Assembly: GCF_028548395.1 (NCBI RefSeq)
Contig: NZ_JAQQLA010000007.1
Span: 186,001-250,000 of the forward strand
Direction: 5' to 3'
DNA: 64,000 nt
Origin: Vogesella indigofera
GTDB lineage: Bacteria; Pseudomonadota; Gammaproteobacteria; Burkholderiales; Chromobacteriaceae
Below, piece after piece: positions 56,419-64,000 of this stretch. The translations under genes and the position numbers were made by a program. The notes below the pieces were generated by a model. The model had not been told where the DNA came from, searched no databases, and saw only the letters and a list, made by a program, of their open reading frames with translations. Each line of letters begins with the position of its first letter. The first letter of the stretch is position 1.

Positions 56419-56463
56419 GGCATACCTTGTCGGGAGAAAGTGGGTTGCAACAGCATAGCGCTC

Positions 56464-56609
56464 AGAACCTGTTCAAGGTCTCGCGCGCTTACGCGAGACC
56501 AGGCAAAACGACGGGGCAGCGGCGTTTGGCCGGATAGAAACCAGCCTGCCGCAGGCGTTGTTAACGCCGTATCGCCCCGATCCGTTGCCGCAGACATTGA
56601 ACCGCTTCT
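56464..56609. mobile_element. 146-bp inverted-repeat (MITE/Correia-like) element, copy 3
   Basis: The ends AGAACCTGTTCAAGGTCT and the complement of the right end AGAAGCGGTTCAATGTCT agree at 15 of 18 positions. Inside, GGTCTCGCG/CGCGAGACC makes a hairpin followed by AGGCAAAA, and AACGCCGTATCGC lies near the right end. It touches the ribD stop codon at 56609-56611. Confidence 0.7.
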
Positions 56610-57733
56610 TAGCGCGGCGGAAAAGTGAGGGTAAGCCTGATATCGCGCCCGACCAGGCGCAGGTCGCGCACCGCCAGCGGCACCTTGTCGTCGAGCGAGG
56701 TCAGCGCCGGCCAGGCAAACAGGCCGCGTGCGGCGTCGCCGGCCAGATACGGCGCCAGGTACAGCACCGCCTCGTCCACCAGCGCGGCGGCGACCAGCGC
56801 GCCGCCAAGGCCGGCACCCGCCTCCACCATCAGCTCGTTGACGCCGTCGGCGGCCAGCATTTGCAGCAGCCGCACCAGGTCGACACGGCCGTCGTCCGTC
56901 GCGCACGGCAGCAGCCTGACGCCGCGCGCGAGATACGGCGCATGGCGGGCTGCATCGCTCACCGCCGTCGCCAGCCAGGTCGGCGCCACGGCGGTGTCGT
57001 AGATCGCGGCGCTCGCAGGCGTCTGCAGCGTGCTATCCACCACCACCCGCAGCGGCTGGCGCGCACACGCCACCTCGCGCACCGTCAGCTGCGGATTGTC
57101 GGCCAGCACCGTGCCGCTGCCGGTGAGGATGGCGCAGTGCGCGGCGCGCAGGCGATGCACGTCGCGGCGCGCGTCGGCGCCGGTAATCCACTGGCTGACG
57201 CCATTGAGCAGCGCGGTCTTGCCGTCCAGCGTCGCCGCGCCCTTCAGCGTCACGAACGGGCGCTGCCGCGTCACCCGCGACAGAAAACCGCGATGCACGC
57301 GCTCGGCCTCGGCCTGCAGGCAGCCGGCGGCGGCGGCAATGCCGACGGCATTCAGCATCGCGATGCCGCGGCCGGCGACCTCGTGGTAGGGATCGACCAT
57401 CGCCGCCACCACGCGGCCAACCTTTTCCGCGATCAGCCGTCCGGCACACGGCGGGGTGCGGCCGTGGTGGCTGCACGGCTCCAGCGTAACGTAGGCGGTG
57501 GCACCCGCAGGCGTCAGGCCACGGCGGTAGCAATCCTTGATCGCCTGGATCTCGGCGTGGTCCGATCCCACCGCCAGCGTGGCACCCTCGCCAATGACCT
57601 GCCCATCGCGCACCAGCACGCAGCCGACGCCGGGATTGGGCGCCGCGCGGCGGGTGGCGGCGGCGGCTAGGCGCAGCGCCTGCTGCATATAGTGGTGATC
57701 GGCGGCACTGAATACGGTCATCTGCAATTCCAT
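56609..57733 (-). CDS. ribD: Riboflavin biosynthesis bifunctional deaminase/reductase
   Basis: The product is 374 residues. The N-terminal deaminase has HAEIQAIKD and PCSHHGRTPPC (zinc ligands His, Cys, Cys) and the C-terminal reductase has GSGTVLADNPQLTVR and ELMVEAGAGLGGALV. It turns diamino-hydroxy-phosphoribosylamino-pyrimidine into the uracil product of riboflavin synthesis. The likely start is the Met at 57733. It follows nrdR by 28 bases, the common nrdR-ribD order. Confidence 0.95.
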   Translation of the reverse strand: MELQMTVFSAADHHYMQQALRLAAAATRRAAPNPGVGCVLVRDGQVIGEGATLAVGSDHAEIQAIKDCYRRGLTPAGATAYVTLEPCSHHGRTPPCAGRLIAEKVGRVVAAMVDPYHEVAGRGIAMLNAVGIAAAAGCLQAEAERVHRGFLSRVTRQRPFVTLKGAATLDGKTALLNGVSQWITGADARRDVHRLRAAHCAILTGSGTVLADNPQLTVREVACARQPLRVVVDSTLQTPASAAIYDTAVAPTWLATAVSDAARHAPYLARGVRLLPCATDDGRVDLVRLLQMLAADGVNELMVEAGAGLGGALVAAALVDEAVLYLAPYLAGDAARGLFAWPALTSLDDKVPLAVRDLRLVGRDIRLTLTFPPR

Positions 57734-57761
57734 GGCAATGCCGCCATTGCGGCGGCGACAC

Positions 57762-58217
57762 TCAGTCGCGCTTCTGGATTTCCTTGATCGCGTCGCTGAA
57801 CTCGGCAATATCCTGGAAGCTCTTGTACACCGAGGCAAAGCGCACGTAGGCGACCTTGTCCAGCCGGGCCAGCTCGTTCATCACCATCTCGCCGATCTGG
57901 CGGCTGGACACCTCGCGCTCGCCCAGCTGCAGCAGGCGCTGGCAGAGGCGGTCGATGGCGTCGTCGACCAGCGGCGTCGGCACCGGCCGCTTGTGCAGCG
58001 CGCGCAGGAAGCTGGTACGCACCCGCTCGACGTCGAATTCGGCGCGGTGGCCGCCGGATTTCACCACCTGCGGCATGCGCACGTCGGCAGTTTCAAAGGT
58101 GGTAAAGCGCTTTTCACAGCCCATGCAGCGGCGGCGGCGGCGGATGCTGTTGCCGTCGTCACTGACACGCGAATCAACCACCTGGGTATCGGCACAGCCG
58201 CAGAACGGGCATTTCAT
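57762..58217 (-). CDS. nrdR: Transcriptional repressor NrdR
   Basis: This 151-residue protein has a zinc ribbon (CPFCGCADTQVVDSR and CMGCEKRFTTFE) then an ATP-cone (VKSGGHRAEFDVERVRTSFLRALHKR). It binds dATP/ATP and represses ribonucleotide reductase genes. It lies between glyA and ribD, the usual glyA-nrdR-ribD order. Confidence 0.97.
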   Translation of the reverse strand: MKCPFCGCADTQVVDSRVSDDGNSIRRRRRCMGCEKRFTTFETADVRMPQVVKSGGHRAEFDVERVRTSFLRALHKRPVPTPLVDDAIDRLCQRLLQLGEREVSSRQIGEMVMNELARLDKVAYVRFASVYKSFQDIAEFSDAIKEIQKRD

Positions 58218-58392
58218 GGCTTTACAATCCTGCTTGTTTCAATAGCCTGATGTTATCAGCAATCGGCACTGCCGCGCAGCCCGTGCCGCAGCGCAGCGTA
58301 AGCGGCGGCGGCTCCTCTGCCACCACCGTCAGTGGCTAGCCGGCGACAGCTGCCCGCCACTCCCAACCTGACACCACTATGCCGCCCCGTGC

Positions 58393-58412
58393 TGCGGCCA
58401 ACGTTGGCCGCA
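58393..58412. repeat. Perfect 20-bp palindrome of the window motif
   Basis: TGCGGCCAACGTTGGCCGCA is identical to its complement. It sits just after the glyA terminator, outside any gene. Confidence 0.9.
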
Positions 58413-58414
58413 TG

Positions 58415-58438
58415 AAAAAAGCGGCCCGCAGGCCGCTT
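58415..58438 (-). terminator. Intrinsic terminator of glyA
   Basis: On the minus strand AAGCGGCC, a TGCG loop and GGCCGC are followed by six T. Confidence 0.9.
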
Positions 58439-58463
58439 GGTGTCTACCGTCGGAAACGGTGAC

Positions 58464-59711
58464 TTACTTCTTGCCGTACACCGGGAAACGGTGGCACAGC
58501 TCGGTGGCTTCCTTGGCCACGCGCGCCAGTACCGCTTCGTCGGTCGGGTTGTCCAGCACATCGGCCACCAGGTTGGCGACGATGCGGGCTTCTTCTTCCT
58601 TGAAGCCGCGGGTGGTGATCGCCGGCGAACCGATACGGATGCCGGAAGTCACGAACGGGCTTTCCGGGTCGTTCGGGATCGCGTTCTTGTTGACGGTGAT
58701 GTGCGCCTTGGTCAGCGCGGCATCGGCTGCCTTGCCGGTCAGGCCCTTGGCACGCAGGTCAACCAGGAACACGTGGCTCTCGGTACGACCGGACACGATG
58801 CGCAGGCCGCGCTCGGCCAGGGTCTTGGCCATCGCGTCGGCGTTCTTCAGCACCTGTTCCTGATAAGCCTTGAATTCCGGAGTCAGCGCTTCCTTGAACG
58901 CTACCGCCTTGCCGGCGATCACGTGCATCAGCGGGCCGCCCTGCAGCGTCGGGAACACGTTGCTGTTCAGCGACTTCTCGAACTCGGCCTTGGCCAGGAT
59001 CAGGCCGCCACGCGGACCGCGCAGGGTCTTGTGGGTGGTGGAGGTCACGAAGTCGGCGTGCGGCACCGGGTTCGGGTACACACCGGCGGCGATCAGGCCG
59101 GCGTAGTGCGCCATGTCGACCATGAAGTAGGCGCCGCATTTCTTGGCGATCTGGCCCATGCGCTCGAAGTCGAAACGCAGCGCGAAGGCGGAAGCGCCGC
59201 CGATGATCAGTTTCGGCTTGGTTTCCATCGCTACGCGCTCCATGTCGTCGTAGTCGATTTCTTCGTTCTCGTTCAGGCCGTAGGCCACGATGTTGAACAG
59301 CTTGCCGGACAGGTTGGCCGGGCTGCCGTGGGTCAGGTGACCGCCGTGGCCCAGGTTCATGCCCATCACGGTGTCGCCCGGCTTCAGGATGGAGAAGTAC
59401 ACCGCCTGGTTGGCCTGCGAGCCGGAGTGCGGCTGCACGTTGGCGTACTCGGCGCCGAACAGCTGCTTCACGCGGTCGATCGCCAGTTGCTCGACGATGT
59501 CAACGTGTTCGCAACCGCCGTAGAAGCGCTTGCCCGGGTAGCCTTCGGCATACTTGTTGGTCAGCTGGGAGCCCTGGGCTTCCATCACTGCCGGGCTGGT
59601 GTAGTTCTCGGAGGCGATCAGCTCGATATGGTCTTCCTGGCGCTGGACTTCCGCGCCGATCGCAGCTGCGAGTTCCGGGTCAAACTGGGCAATTTTCAGA
59701 TCAGCAAACAT
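58464..59711 (-). CDS. glyA: Serine hydroxymethyltransferase
   Basis: This 415-residue PLP enzyme converts serine plus tetrahydrofolate to glycine plus methylene-THF. The PLP lysine is Lys228 in [12 protein letters not shown]; other marks are [25 protein letters not shown] and [12 protein letters not shown]. The start [11 protein letters not shown] at 59711 has GGAAGAG 9 bases upstream and is preferred to the longer MEEST form. The upstream leader folds strongly. Confidence 0.97.
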   Translation of the reverse strand: MFADLKIAQFDPELAAAIGAEVQRQEDHIELIASENYTSPAVMEAQGSQLTNKYAEGYPGKRFYGGCEHVDIVEQLAIDRVKQLFGAEYANVQPHSGSQANQAVYFSILKPGDTVMGMNLGHGGHLTHGSPANLSGKLFNIVAYGLNENEEIDYDDMERVAMETKPKLIIGGASAFALRFDFERMGQIAKKCGAYFMVDMAHYAGLIAAGVYPNPVPHADFVTSTTHKTLRGPRGGLILAKAEFEKSLNSNVFPTLQGGPLMHVIAGKAVAFKEALTPEFKAYQEQVLKNADAMAKTLAERGLRIVSGRTESHVFLVDLRAKGLTGKAADAALTKAHITVNKNAIPNDPESPFVTSGIRIGSPAITTRGFKEEEARIVANLVADVLDNPTDEAVLARVAKEATELCHRFPVYGKK

Positions 59712-59747
59712 CGTTGACTCTTCCATCTGGAGGGTTTGAACTAAAAG

Positions 59748-59803
59748 GCAGTCTTGACGTTTAGCCTGTCGCGCGGCGGCGGCAGGGCAAACGTCAACAC
59801 TGC
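59748..59803 (-). promoter_or_regulatory. Long hairpin in the glyA leader
   Basis: Two 21-base arms (GCAGTGTTGACGTTTGCCCTG and its near complement, 19 of 21) enclose a 14-base loop about 35 bases before the start. On the minus strand it is followed by CTTTTAG. It could attenuate or stabilise the message; it does not match a known glycine riboswitch. Confidence 0.5.
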
Positions 59804-59845
59804 AGGCAGCTATTTTACCTCATCCGGCGCGGCGCCGTGATGAAC

Positions 59846-59892
59846 AAATGGCAGGTTCGGCATGAAAGCGGTTCATGCCGGACCTGCCATTT
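59846..59892 (-). terminator. Hairpin between the unknown gene and glyA
   Basis: AAATGGCAGGTTCGGCATGAA and its near-perfect complement form a 21-bp stem with one mismatch. It follows the 59900 gene stop and can act as its terminator; a T-run is weak. Confidence 0.6.
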
Positions 59893-59899
59893 CAATGAC

Positions 59900-61009
59900 T
59901 TACTGCAGTGTCACAGGCTGCGGCGGCCAGTCGTCGGCGGTGAAGAACAGCGGAATGCCGTCGCGGCTTTCCGGCTGCACCCCGTCCACCACGCGCACGT
60001 CGCCGACCTGGCACTCCGCCATCAGCAGGCGGAAGTTGGTCTCGATCTGCGCCACGTCGTCCTGTGCCGCCAGCGGCCACACGAAGCCGCCCCAGTCCTT
60101 CTCGTTGCCGGTGGCCGACACGGTGATGTGCAGCTCGCCGTTGTCGTGTGCCGACATGATCGCCACCGGCTCCTGGCCCAGGTCGCGCAGCTGGCGGATC
60201 TGGGTGCTGGCAAACACCTGCAGCGCCACTTCCAGCCGTGCAAAGTTGGCCGCAACGATCGCCTGCATCAGCGGCATCGGCGGACGCGGAATCGGGAACA
60301 GCGTCACGCCCTCGGTCTTCAGTTGCTCGCCGATGAACTTCATCACCGGCACGCCCCAGGCGCCGACATTGCCGCCCAGTTTCACCGGCGGCTCGGCACC
60401 GTCTTCACGGATGGCGACACCGAGCAGGTAGCGCAGGAACACGCCCTCGTCCTTGGCCACGATCGGCGCCGCCGGCAATTCCAGCGGCAGGCCGCGCGCA
60501 GCGTCCACCAACTGGCGGGTGTAGCGGTAGATCTGGGCGGAATGGATGCCGACCACATTGTCCGGGTGCAGCAGCTTGCCGGACAGGAATACCTCGGCGC
60601 CGTCGGCGAACAGGCCGTGCTGGCGGAACAAGGCATTGAGGGTATCGACGTCGGCGATGCGCTCCGGCAGCGTGGCCTTGCCCTTGCTGCCGATCACCAG
60701 CACCAGCGGCACGGCGAAGATCACCGCGTGGCGGCCGCTGTCCGGACGCTCGGCGGCGTCGCGCAGCGCGTCCCACAGCTCGCGGTAGATCTGCTGCGAG
60801 GTCACCATCGCCAACGCAACGGACAGCGATAACAGTTCTTCGCGTTCCAGCATCTCGATCAGCGCGGCGCGCAGCGAGGCACGCCACATGGCACGGTCGT
60901 CCTCGCTACGCGCGTTCACGATCGATTGCGTGTAGTGGATCAACATATTGGAAGGGGAAGATTCGGGGTACTGACGCGGATCAGGCAACTGCAGGGAAAT
61001 ATCGCTCAT
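59900..61009 (-). CDS. Conserved-looking protein of unknown function
   Basis: This 369-residue product starts MSDISLQLPDPRQYPESSPS. It appears soluble: a helical N-terminal part (IVNARSEDDRAMWRASLRAALIEML), then mixed parts with VIFAVPLVLVIGSKGKATLP and AIREDGAEPPVKLGGNVGAWGVPVMKF. No signal peptide, membrane helix or catalytic motif was identified. I do not recognise the family. It has its own terminator and is divergent from the candidate small RNA. Confidence 0.6.
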   Translation of the reverse strand: MSDISLQLPDPRQYPESSPSNMLIHYTQSIVNARSEDDRAMWRASLRAALIEMLEREELLSLSVALAMVTSQQIYRELWDALRDAAERPDSGRHAVIFAVPLVLVIGSKGKATLPERIADVDTLNALFRQHGLFADGAEVFLSGKLLHPDNVVGIHSAQIYRYTRQLVDAARGLPLELPAAPIVAKDEGVFLRYLLGVAIREDGAEPPVKLGGNVGAWGVPVMKFIGEQLKTEGVTLFPIPRPPMPLMQAIVAANFARLEVALQVFASTQIRQLRDLGQEPVAIMSAHDNGELHITVSATGNEKDWGGFVWPLAAQDDVAQIETNFRLLMAECQVGDVRVVDGVQPESRDGIPLFFTADDWPPQPVTLQ

Positions 61010-61175
61010 CACAGGCAACCGGACAAATCTGGCAAAGGCGATATTGTGGCACAGCTTGGCGTGATGCGCCGCATCAAGCGCAGCAAGCAAGCGCTAGATT
61101 TTCACTTTCCAACACGCGATGTGTTCAAAGCGCGACAAAATGTTATATTTTTTGCGTTATTGCAGATTGTATACA

Positions 61176-61204
61176 TTGACAGCGACAAACACGATCCGGA
61201 TAAT
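61176..61204 (+). promoter_or_regulatory. Strong sigma-70 promoter for a candidate small RNA
   Basis: TTGACA (61176-61181, 6 of 6) and GATAAT (61199-61204, 5 of 6) are spaced by exactly 17 bases. No protein gene follows within 1 kb on this strand, but a terminator does. Confidence 0.75.
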
Positions 61205-61210
61205 CCGTAC

Positions 61211-61302
61211 TCGTTGGGATGCAGCAATTGCTTCTTGATAGTTTCTCCTCTATTTCTCCTTTGTAGACTTGGCGCGGGCGTAAAACCCCGCGCAATTTTT
61301 TT
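61211..61302 (+). ncRNA. Candidate small RNA of about 92 nt with two C/U-rich anti-Shine-Dalgarno stretches
   Basis: The transcript runs from the promoter to a terminator: GCGCGGG / CCCGCGC with an 8-base loop, then AATTTTTTT (61272-61302). The middle holds a pairing AGCAATTGCT block and an unpaired TTTCTCCTCTATTTCTCCTTT segment, with two TCTCCT words that could pair with Shine-Dalgarno sequences. An open 15-codon frame (MQQLLLDSFSSISPL) is inside but has no ribosome site. No homologue was identified by eye. Confidence 0.6.
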
Positions 61303-61497
61303 GCCCGTTTTCCTCCCCCAGCAAAATCAAACACTTGTTCCGTTCGCCGGCCGTTTGTCGCCGTCGCTTGCGCACGCGCACCAATAACGCCAATGGCATG
61401 GTCGTGACGTGGTCCCGGCAGGCCCCCTGCGTTCGGCTTGTCACAGCGCCGCAATCAAAAACGAACATCAAAAGTTCGGTTTCACTGAAAACTGAAC

Positions 61498-61525
61498 AAA
61501 AAAAAGCCGCGCCAGCTTGCGCGGC
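61498..61525 (-). terminator. Intrinsic terminator of the LysR gene
   Basis: On the minus strand GCCGCGC, a loop AAGCTG and GCGCGGC are followed by eight T, about 100 bases after the LysR stop. Confidence 0.88.
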
Positions 61526-61626
61526 GCGGTCAAGTCAATGCGAAACAATCAGAGGAGAAAACGTCAGGACGACGCTTGCTACGGCTTGGTCACGCCCGCT
61601 GCTGAAAAGTTCAGCCGGCTGCCAAT

Positions 61627-62547
61627 TTATTTGCCGTCACGCCTGGCGACGCCGGCGGCCTGGTCCGCAAAATGCCGGCACAGGAAATCGACAAACAGCC
61701 GCACCCGCGCCGACAGCGTCAGCGCCGGCGGGTACAGCGCGTAGATGTCCGCCGGCGTGCCCTGCCACTGCGGCAGCACCCGCTGCAGGCGGCCGTCGGC
61801 CAACGCCGCGCCGACATCCCACTCCGAGCGCAGCATCACGCCGTGGCCGGCCAGAGCCCAGCCGACCACGCTCTCACCGTCGTTGGCGCTCAGCCGGCCG
61901 CTGACCCGCACCAGTTGCTGCTGGCCGTCGCACTGCAGCTGCCACTGGCCGTAGACGGCATCGTTCTCGCGCACGAACAGGCACTGCTGCCGGCTGAGGT
62001 CCTGTGGCTGGCGGATCGGCGCGGCCTGCTGCAGATAGGCCGGCGCCGCGCACAGGATGCGGCGGTTGTGCACGATGCGCTGCGCGCACAGCCGCGCATC
62101 CGGCGGCGGACCGAAGCGGATGCTGACATCGAAACTGCCCTCCCCCGGCGCCGGCATGCGCTCGGTCAGGCTCAGCTGCACCGACAGCTGCGGATGACGG
62201 GCGGCGAACAGCGCGATCGCCGGCGCGATGTGGCGGCGGCCAAAGCCGAAGGTGGCGTTGACGCGCAACAGCCCCTGCGGCTCGGCGTGGCTGCCGCGCA
62301 GCGAGCGCTCCAGCTCGCCGATGTCGTCCAGGATGCGCCGCGCCGCCTGCAGGTAGCGCTCGCCCTCCGGCGTCAGCGCCAGCGTGCGCGTGGTGCGGGC
62401 AAACAGCGCCACGCCCAGCCGCTGCTCCAGCGCCGCCAGCCGGCGGCTGATCGCCGGGGTGGTGACACCCAGCTCCTGCGCGGTCGCGGTCAGGCTGCCG
62501 CAGCGGGCAATGCTGGCGACCAGGGTCAAATCGGCCATCGCGTCCAT
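61627..62547 (-). CDS. LysR-family transcription regulator
   Basis: This 306-residue regulator has an HTH at about 5-62 (LTLVASIARCGSLTATAQELGVTTPAISRRLAALEQRLG) and a periplasmic-binding-like effector domain (FGFGRRHIAPAIALFAARHP, SIRFGPPPDARL). It is divergent from a TSUP permease gene. It probably controls that gene through the inverted repeat at 62573. Confidence 0.92.
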   Translation of the reverse strand: MDAMADLTLVASIARCGSLTATAQELGVTTPAISRRLAALEQRLGVALFARTTRTLALTPEGERYLQAARRILDDIGELERSLRGSHAEPQGLLRVNATFGFGRRHIAPAIALFAARHPQLSVQLSLTERMPAPGEGSFDVSIRFGPPPDARLCAQRIVHNRRILCAAPAYLQQAAPIRQPQDLSRQQCLFVRENDAVYGQWQLQCDGQQQLVRVSGRLSANDGESVVGWALAGHGVMLRSEWDVGAALADGRLQRVLPQWQGTPADIYALYPPALTLSARVRLFVDFLCRHFADQAAGVARRDGK

Positions 62548-62572
62548 TATTGCTTTCAGGTAAAGAATGGAT

Positions 62573-62589
62573 TAATTCAATCTGAATTA
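62573..62589. promoter_or_regulatory. Inverted repeat between lysR and the TSUP gene
   Basis: TAATTCA, ATC and TGAATTA form a perfect 7-bp inverted repeat, a plausible LysR operator between divergent genes. Confidence 0.55.
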
Positions 62590-62642
62590 TAAACACGAAT
62601 GGCGAACGCTAAACTGGCGTCCTCACTTCAATGGAGCCAGCC

Positions 62643-63398
62643 ATGGACCTGCTTTTGCTGTTTGCCACCCTGCTGCTGGGCGCGCTGCTCGGTGCCGTCG
62701 GCGGCCTGTTCGGCATTGGCGGCGGCATCATTGCCATCCCGCTGCTGGTGCTGGCCTATCACCAGCCACAGGCACTGGCGCAGGGCACCGCGCTGGTGAT
62801 GATCGTGCCCAATGTGCTGCTGGCGTTCTGGCGCTACCGCCAGCGTCATCCGTTCCCGCTGCGCACCGCGCTGGCGATGGGCGCCGGCGCCATGCTGGCG
62901 ACCTATCCGGCGGCGCGGCTGGCGGTGGCGCTGGACCAGCAGCGGCTGCAGCAGGTATTCGCCGCCTTCCTGCTGTGGCTAGCCTACTACTTCTGGCGCC
63001 AGGGCCGCCGCGCCCGGCCGCAGGCGGCGCAAGCTTGGCCGCAACGCTACCTGCCGGCGGTCGGCCTGCTCGGCGGTGCCTGTGGCGGCTTGTTCAGTGT
63101 CGGCTCCGGCATCATCGCCGCGCCGCTGCTGGTGCGCGGTTTCGGCCTGCCACAGGCGGTGGCACAAGGTATGGCACTGGCGCTGGTGGTACCCAGCGCG
63201 CTGGTGGCGCTGCTGACCTATGCCGGCGCCGGCCAGGTGCAGTGGGCCACCGGCATCGCCCTCGCCGTGGGCGGCCTGTCGACCATCTCCTGGGGCGTGG
63301 CGCTGGCACACCGCTTGCCGGAGGCGCGGCTGAAGCAGTGCTTCGCCGCGATGCTGCTGCTGACCACGCTGTTGCTGTGGCGCAGCAGCGTGGCGTGA
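62643..63398 (+). CDS. TauE/SafE (TSUP) family permease
   Basis: This 251-residue membrane protein of about eight helices has GAVGGLFGIGGGIIAIPLL (about 14-32) and its repeat GGACGGLFSVGSGIIAAPLL (about 145-165), the two pseudo-repeats of TSUP. These proteins move sulfite, sulfoacetate or other organic anions. MDLLLLFATLLLG at 62643 has GGAG upstream, so I prefer it to an ATG at 62631. The second TSUP gene follows after 114 bases. Confidence 0.9.
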   Translation: MDLLLLFATLLLGALLGAVGGLFGIGGGIIAIPLLVLAYHQPQALAQGTALVMIVPNVLLAFWRYRQRHPFPLRTALAMGAGAMLATYPAARLAVALDQQRLQQVFAAFLLWLAYYFWRQGRRARPQAAQAWPQRYLPAVGLLGGACGGLFSVGSGIIAAPLLVRGFGLPQAVAQGMALALVVPSALVALLTYAGAGQVQWATGIALAVGGLSTISWGVALAHRLPEARLKQCFAAMLLLTTLLLWRSSVA

Positions 63399-63410
63399 GT
63401 CGCGGCTAGC

Positions 63411-63429
63411 TTATTCATTTACCGAATAA
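63411..63429. promoter_or_regulatory. Inverted repeat upstream of the second TSUP gene
   Basis: TTATTC, ATTTACC and GAATAA are an inverted repeat with a 7-base centre, the type LysR/CysB regulators bind. It lies 84 bases before the start. Confidence 0.45.
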
Positions 63430-63512
63430 CTAATCTCTTAAAACATCTAAGCGGTTATAAACCCTTCGGTTAGCATGGCTGCCTGATCACGATTTGGCAG
63501 AAAGCAGACGGC

Positions 63513-64000
63513 ATGGATCCGGGTTACATCATTGCAGGCTTGGCAGTAGGCTTCATCGTCGGCCTGACCGGCGTCGGCGGCGGCTCGCTGATGACACCGA
63601 TCCTGCTGTGGTTCGGCATCAATCCGGCCACCGCGGTCGGCACCGATCTGCTGTACGCCTGTATCACCAAGATGGGCGGCGTGTGGGTGCACCACAAGCA
63701 CAAGCACATCGACTGGCGCATCACCAAGCTGCTGGCGATCGGCAGCGTGCCGGCGTCGTTGCTGACCGTGATCGTGCTGCACTACCTGCAGCTGGACACC
63801 CAGGCCGCCAACAGCCTGATCAAGGTGATGCTCGGCTTTGCGCTGATCCTCACCGCGCTGGCGATCCTGTTCAAGCCGTGGATCCTGCACCAGATTTCCC
63901 GCTTCATGCCGGCACGGCCGGAGGGTTACATCCCGACCAAGGCCACCGTGTTCACCGGCGTGGTGCTGGGCGTGATCGTCACCCTCAGCTCCATCGGTGC
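63513..64000 (+). CDS. TauE/SafE (TSUP) family permease, partial
   Basis: The first 162 codons are seen and the 3' end lies outside the window. The start MDPGYIIAGLAVGFIVGLTGVGGGSLMTPILLWF carries the TSUP GVGGG motif; TDLLYACITKMGGVW and HHKHKHIDW follow. In this family such proteins often lie by sulfate assimilation genes and export sulfite or import sulfur compounds. The neighbour gene is a second, different TSUP. Confidence 0.85.
   Translation, partial: MDPGYIIAGLAVGFIVGLTGVGGGSLMTPILLWFGINPATAVGTDLLYACITKMGGVWVHHKHKHIDWRITKLLAIGSVPASLLTVIVLHYLQLDTQAANSLIKVMLGFALILTALAILFKPWILHQISRFMPARPEGYIPTKATVFTGVVLGVIVTLSSIG

Noticed and set aside
61143..61454. Minus-strand open frame of 103 codons in the LysR-side gap
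   Set aside because: It runs through the strong plus-strand promoter, the terminator hairpin and repeat-like sequence, with no ribosome site or protein similarity.

Overview
The window reads as a chromosomal stretch of a GC-rich betaproteobacterium, most likely a free-living member of the Neisseriales (Chromobacteriaceae-like). The grounds are the conserved operon order thrS-infC-rpmI-rplT-pheS-pheT-ihfA-merR, a MutL that keeps an endonuclease-type motif, and Correia-like small inverted-repeat elements. The genus is an inference. I see no prophage, complete insertion sequence, rRNA operon or CRISPR array.

Layout. 1-1972 is the 5' part of a secreted M11-type metalloprotease gene (minus strand), followed by about 1.1 kb without a convincing gene. 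3119-4903 holds tRNA-Ala, tRNA-Glu and gltX. 5513-8137 is a metN-metI-metQ methionine importer operon preceded by a SAM-II-like riboswitch and a terminator hairpin. 8278-10719 holds a hydratase-family gene and a membrane diguanylate cyclase. 10972-15518 is an Anbu (proteasome-like) cluster: ATP-grasp, alpha-E, GNAT, transglutaminase, Anbu. 15534-21279 holds an EEP-family hydrolase, a 1420-residue hybrid histidine kinase and its response regulator. 21384-26810 is a tightly overlapping minus-strand run (lolC, lolD, mscS, a FixJ-like regulator, nudB) plus a small unknown gene and an NlpC/P60 peptidase. 26871-32043 holds ubiB, a Fur-box DUF2325 gene, an unusual chemoreceptor, a methyltransferase and a DUF1289 gene. 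32139-39860 is the translation block, flanked by tRNA-Pro and tRNA-Val. 39996-44476 is tgt-yajC-secD-secF. The rest is dedA, mutL, a BenE transporter, a periplasmic binding protein, a racemase, a LysE exporter facing a MocR regulator, a CSD-Excalibur protein, an M32 carboxypeptidase, two unknown proteins, an Ldh-family dehydrogenase, ribD-nrdR, glyA, a candidate small RNA, a LysR regulator and two TauE/SafE (TSUP) permeases, the last cut by the window end.

The most striking signal is not a gene. The 10-mer SGTTGGCCGC (S = G or C; fuller form AAGGTTGGCCGCAA) occurs about 40 or more times on both strands, where roughly one copy would be expected by chance at about 65% GC. It lies inside genes and between them. 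Inverted pairs of it form terminator-like hairpins after secF, after gltX and between two convergent genes. This is how DNA uptake sequences behave in Neisseriaceae, but the word differs from the known Neisseria one. A second, independent family of about 125-146 bp inverted-repeat elements abuts gene stop codons at three or four places. Further points of interest are a candidate C/U-rich small RNA (61211-61302), an AUA-initiated infC, a MocR operator array and an internally duplicated protein of unknown function.
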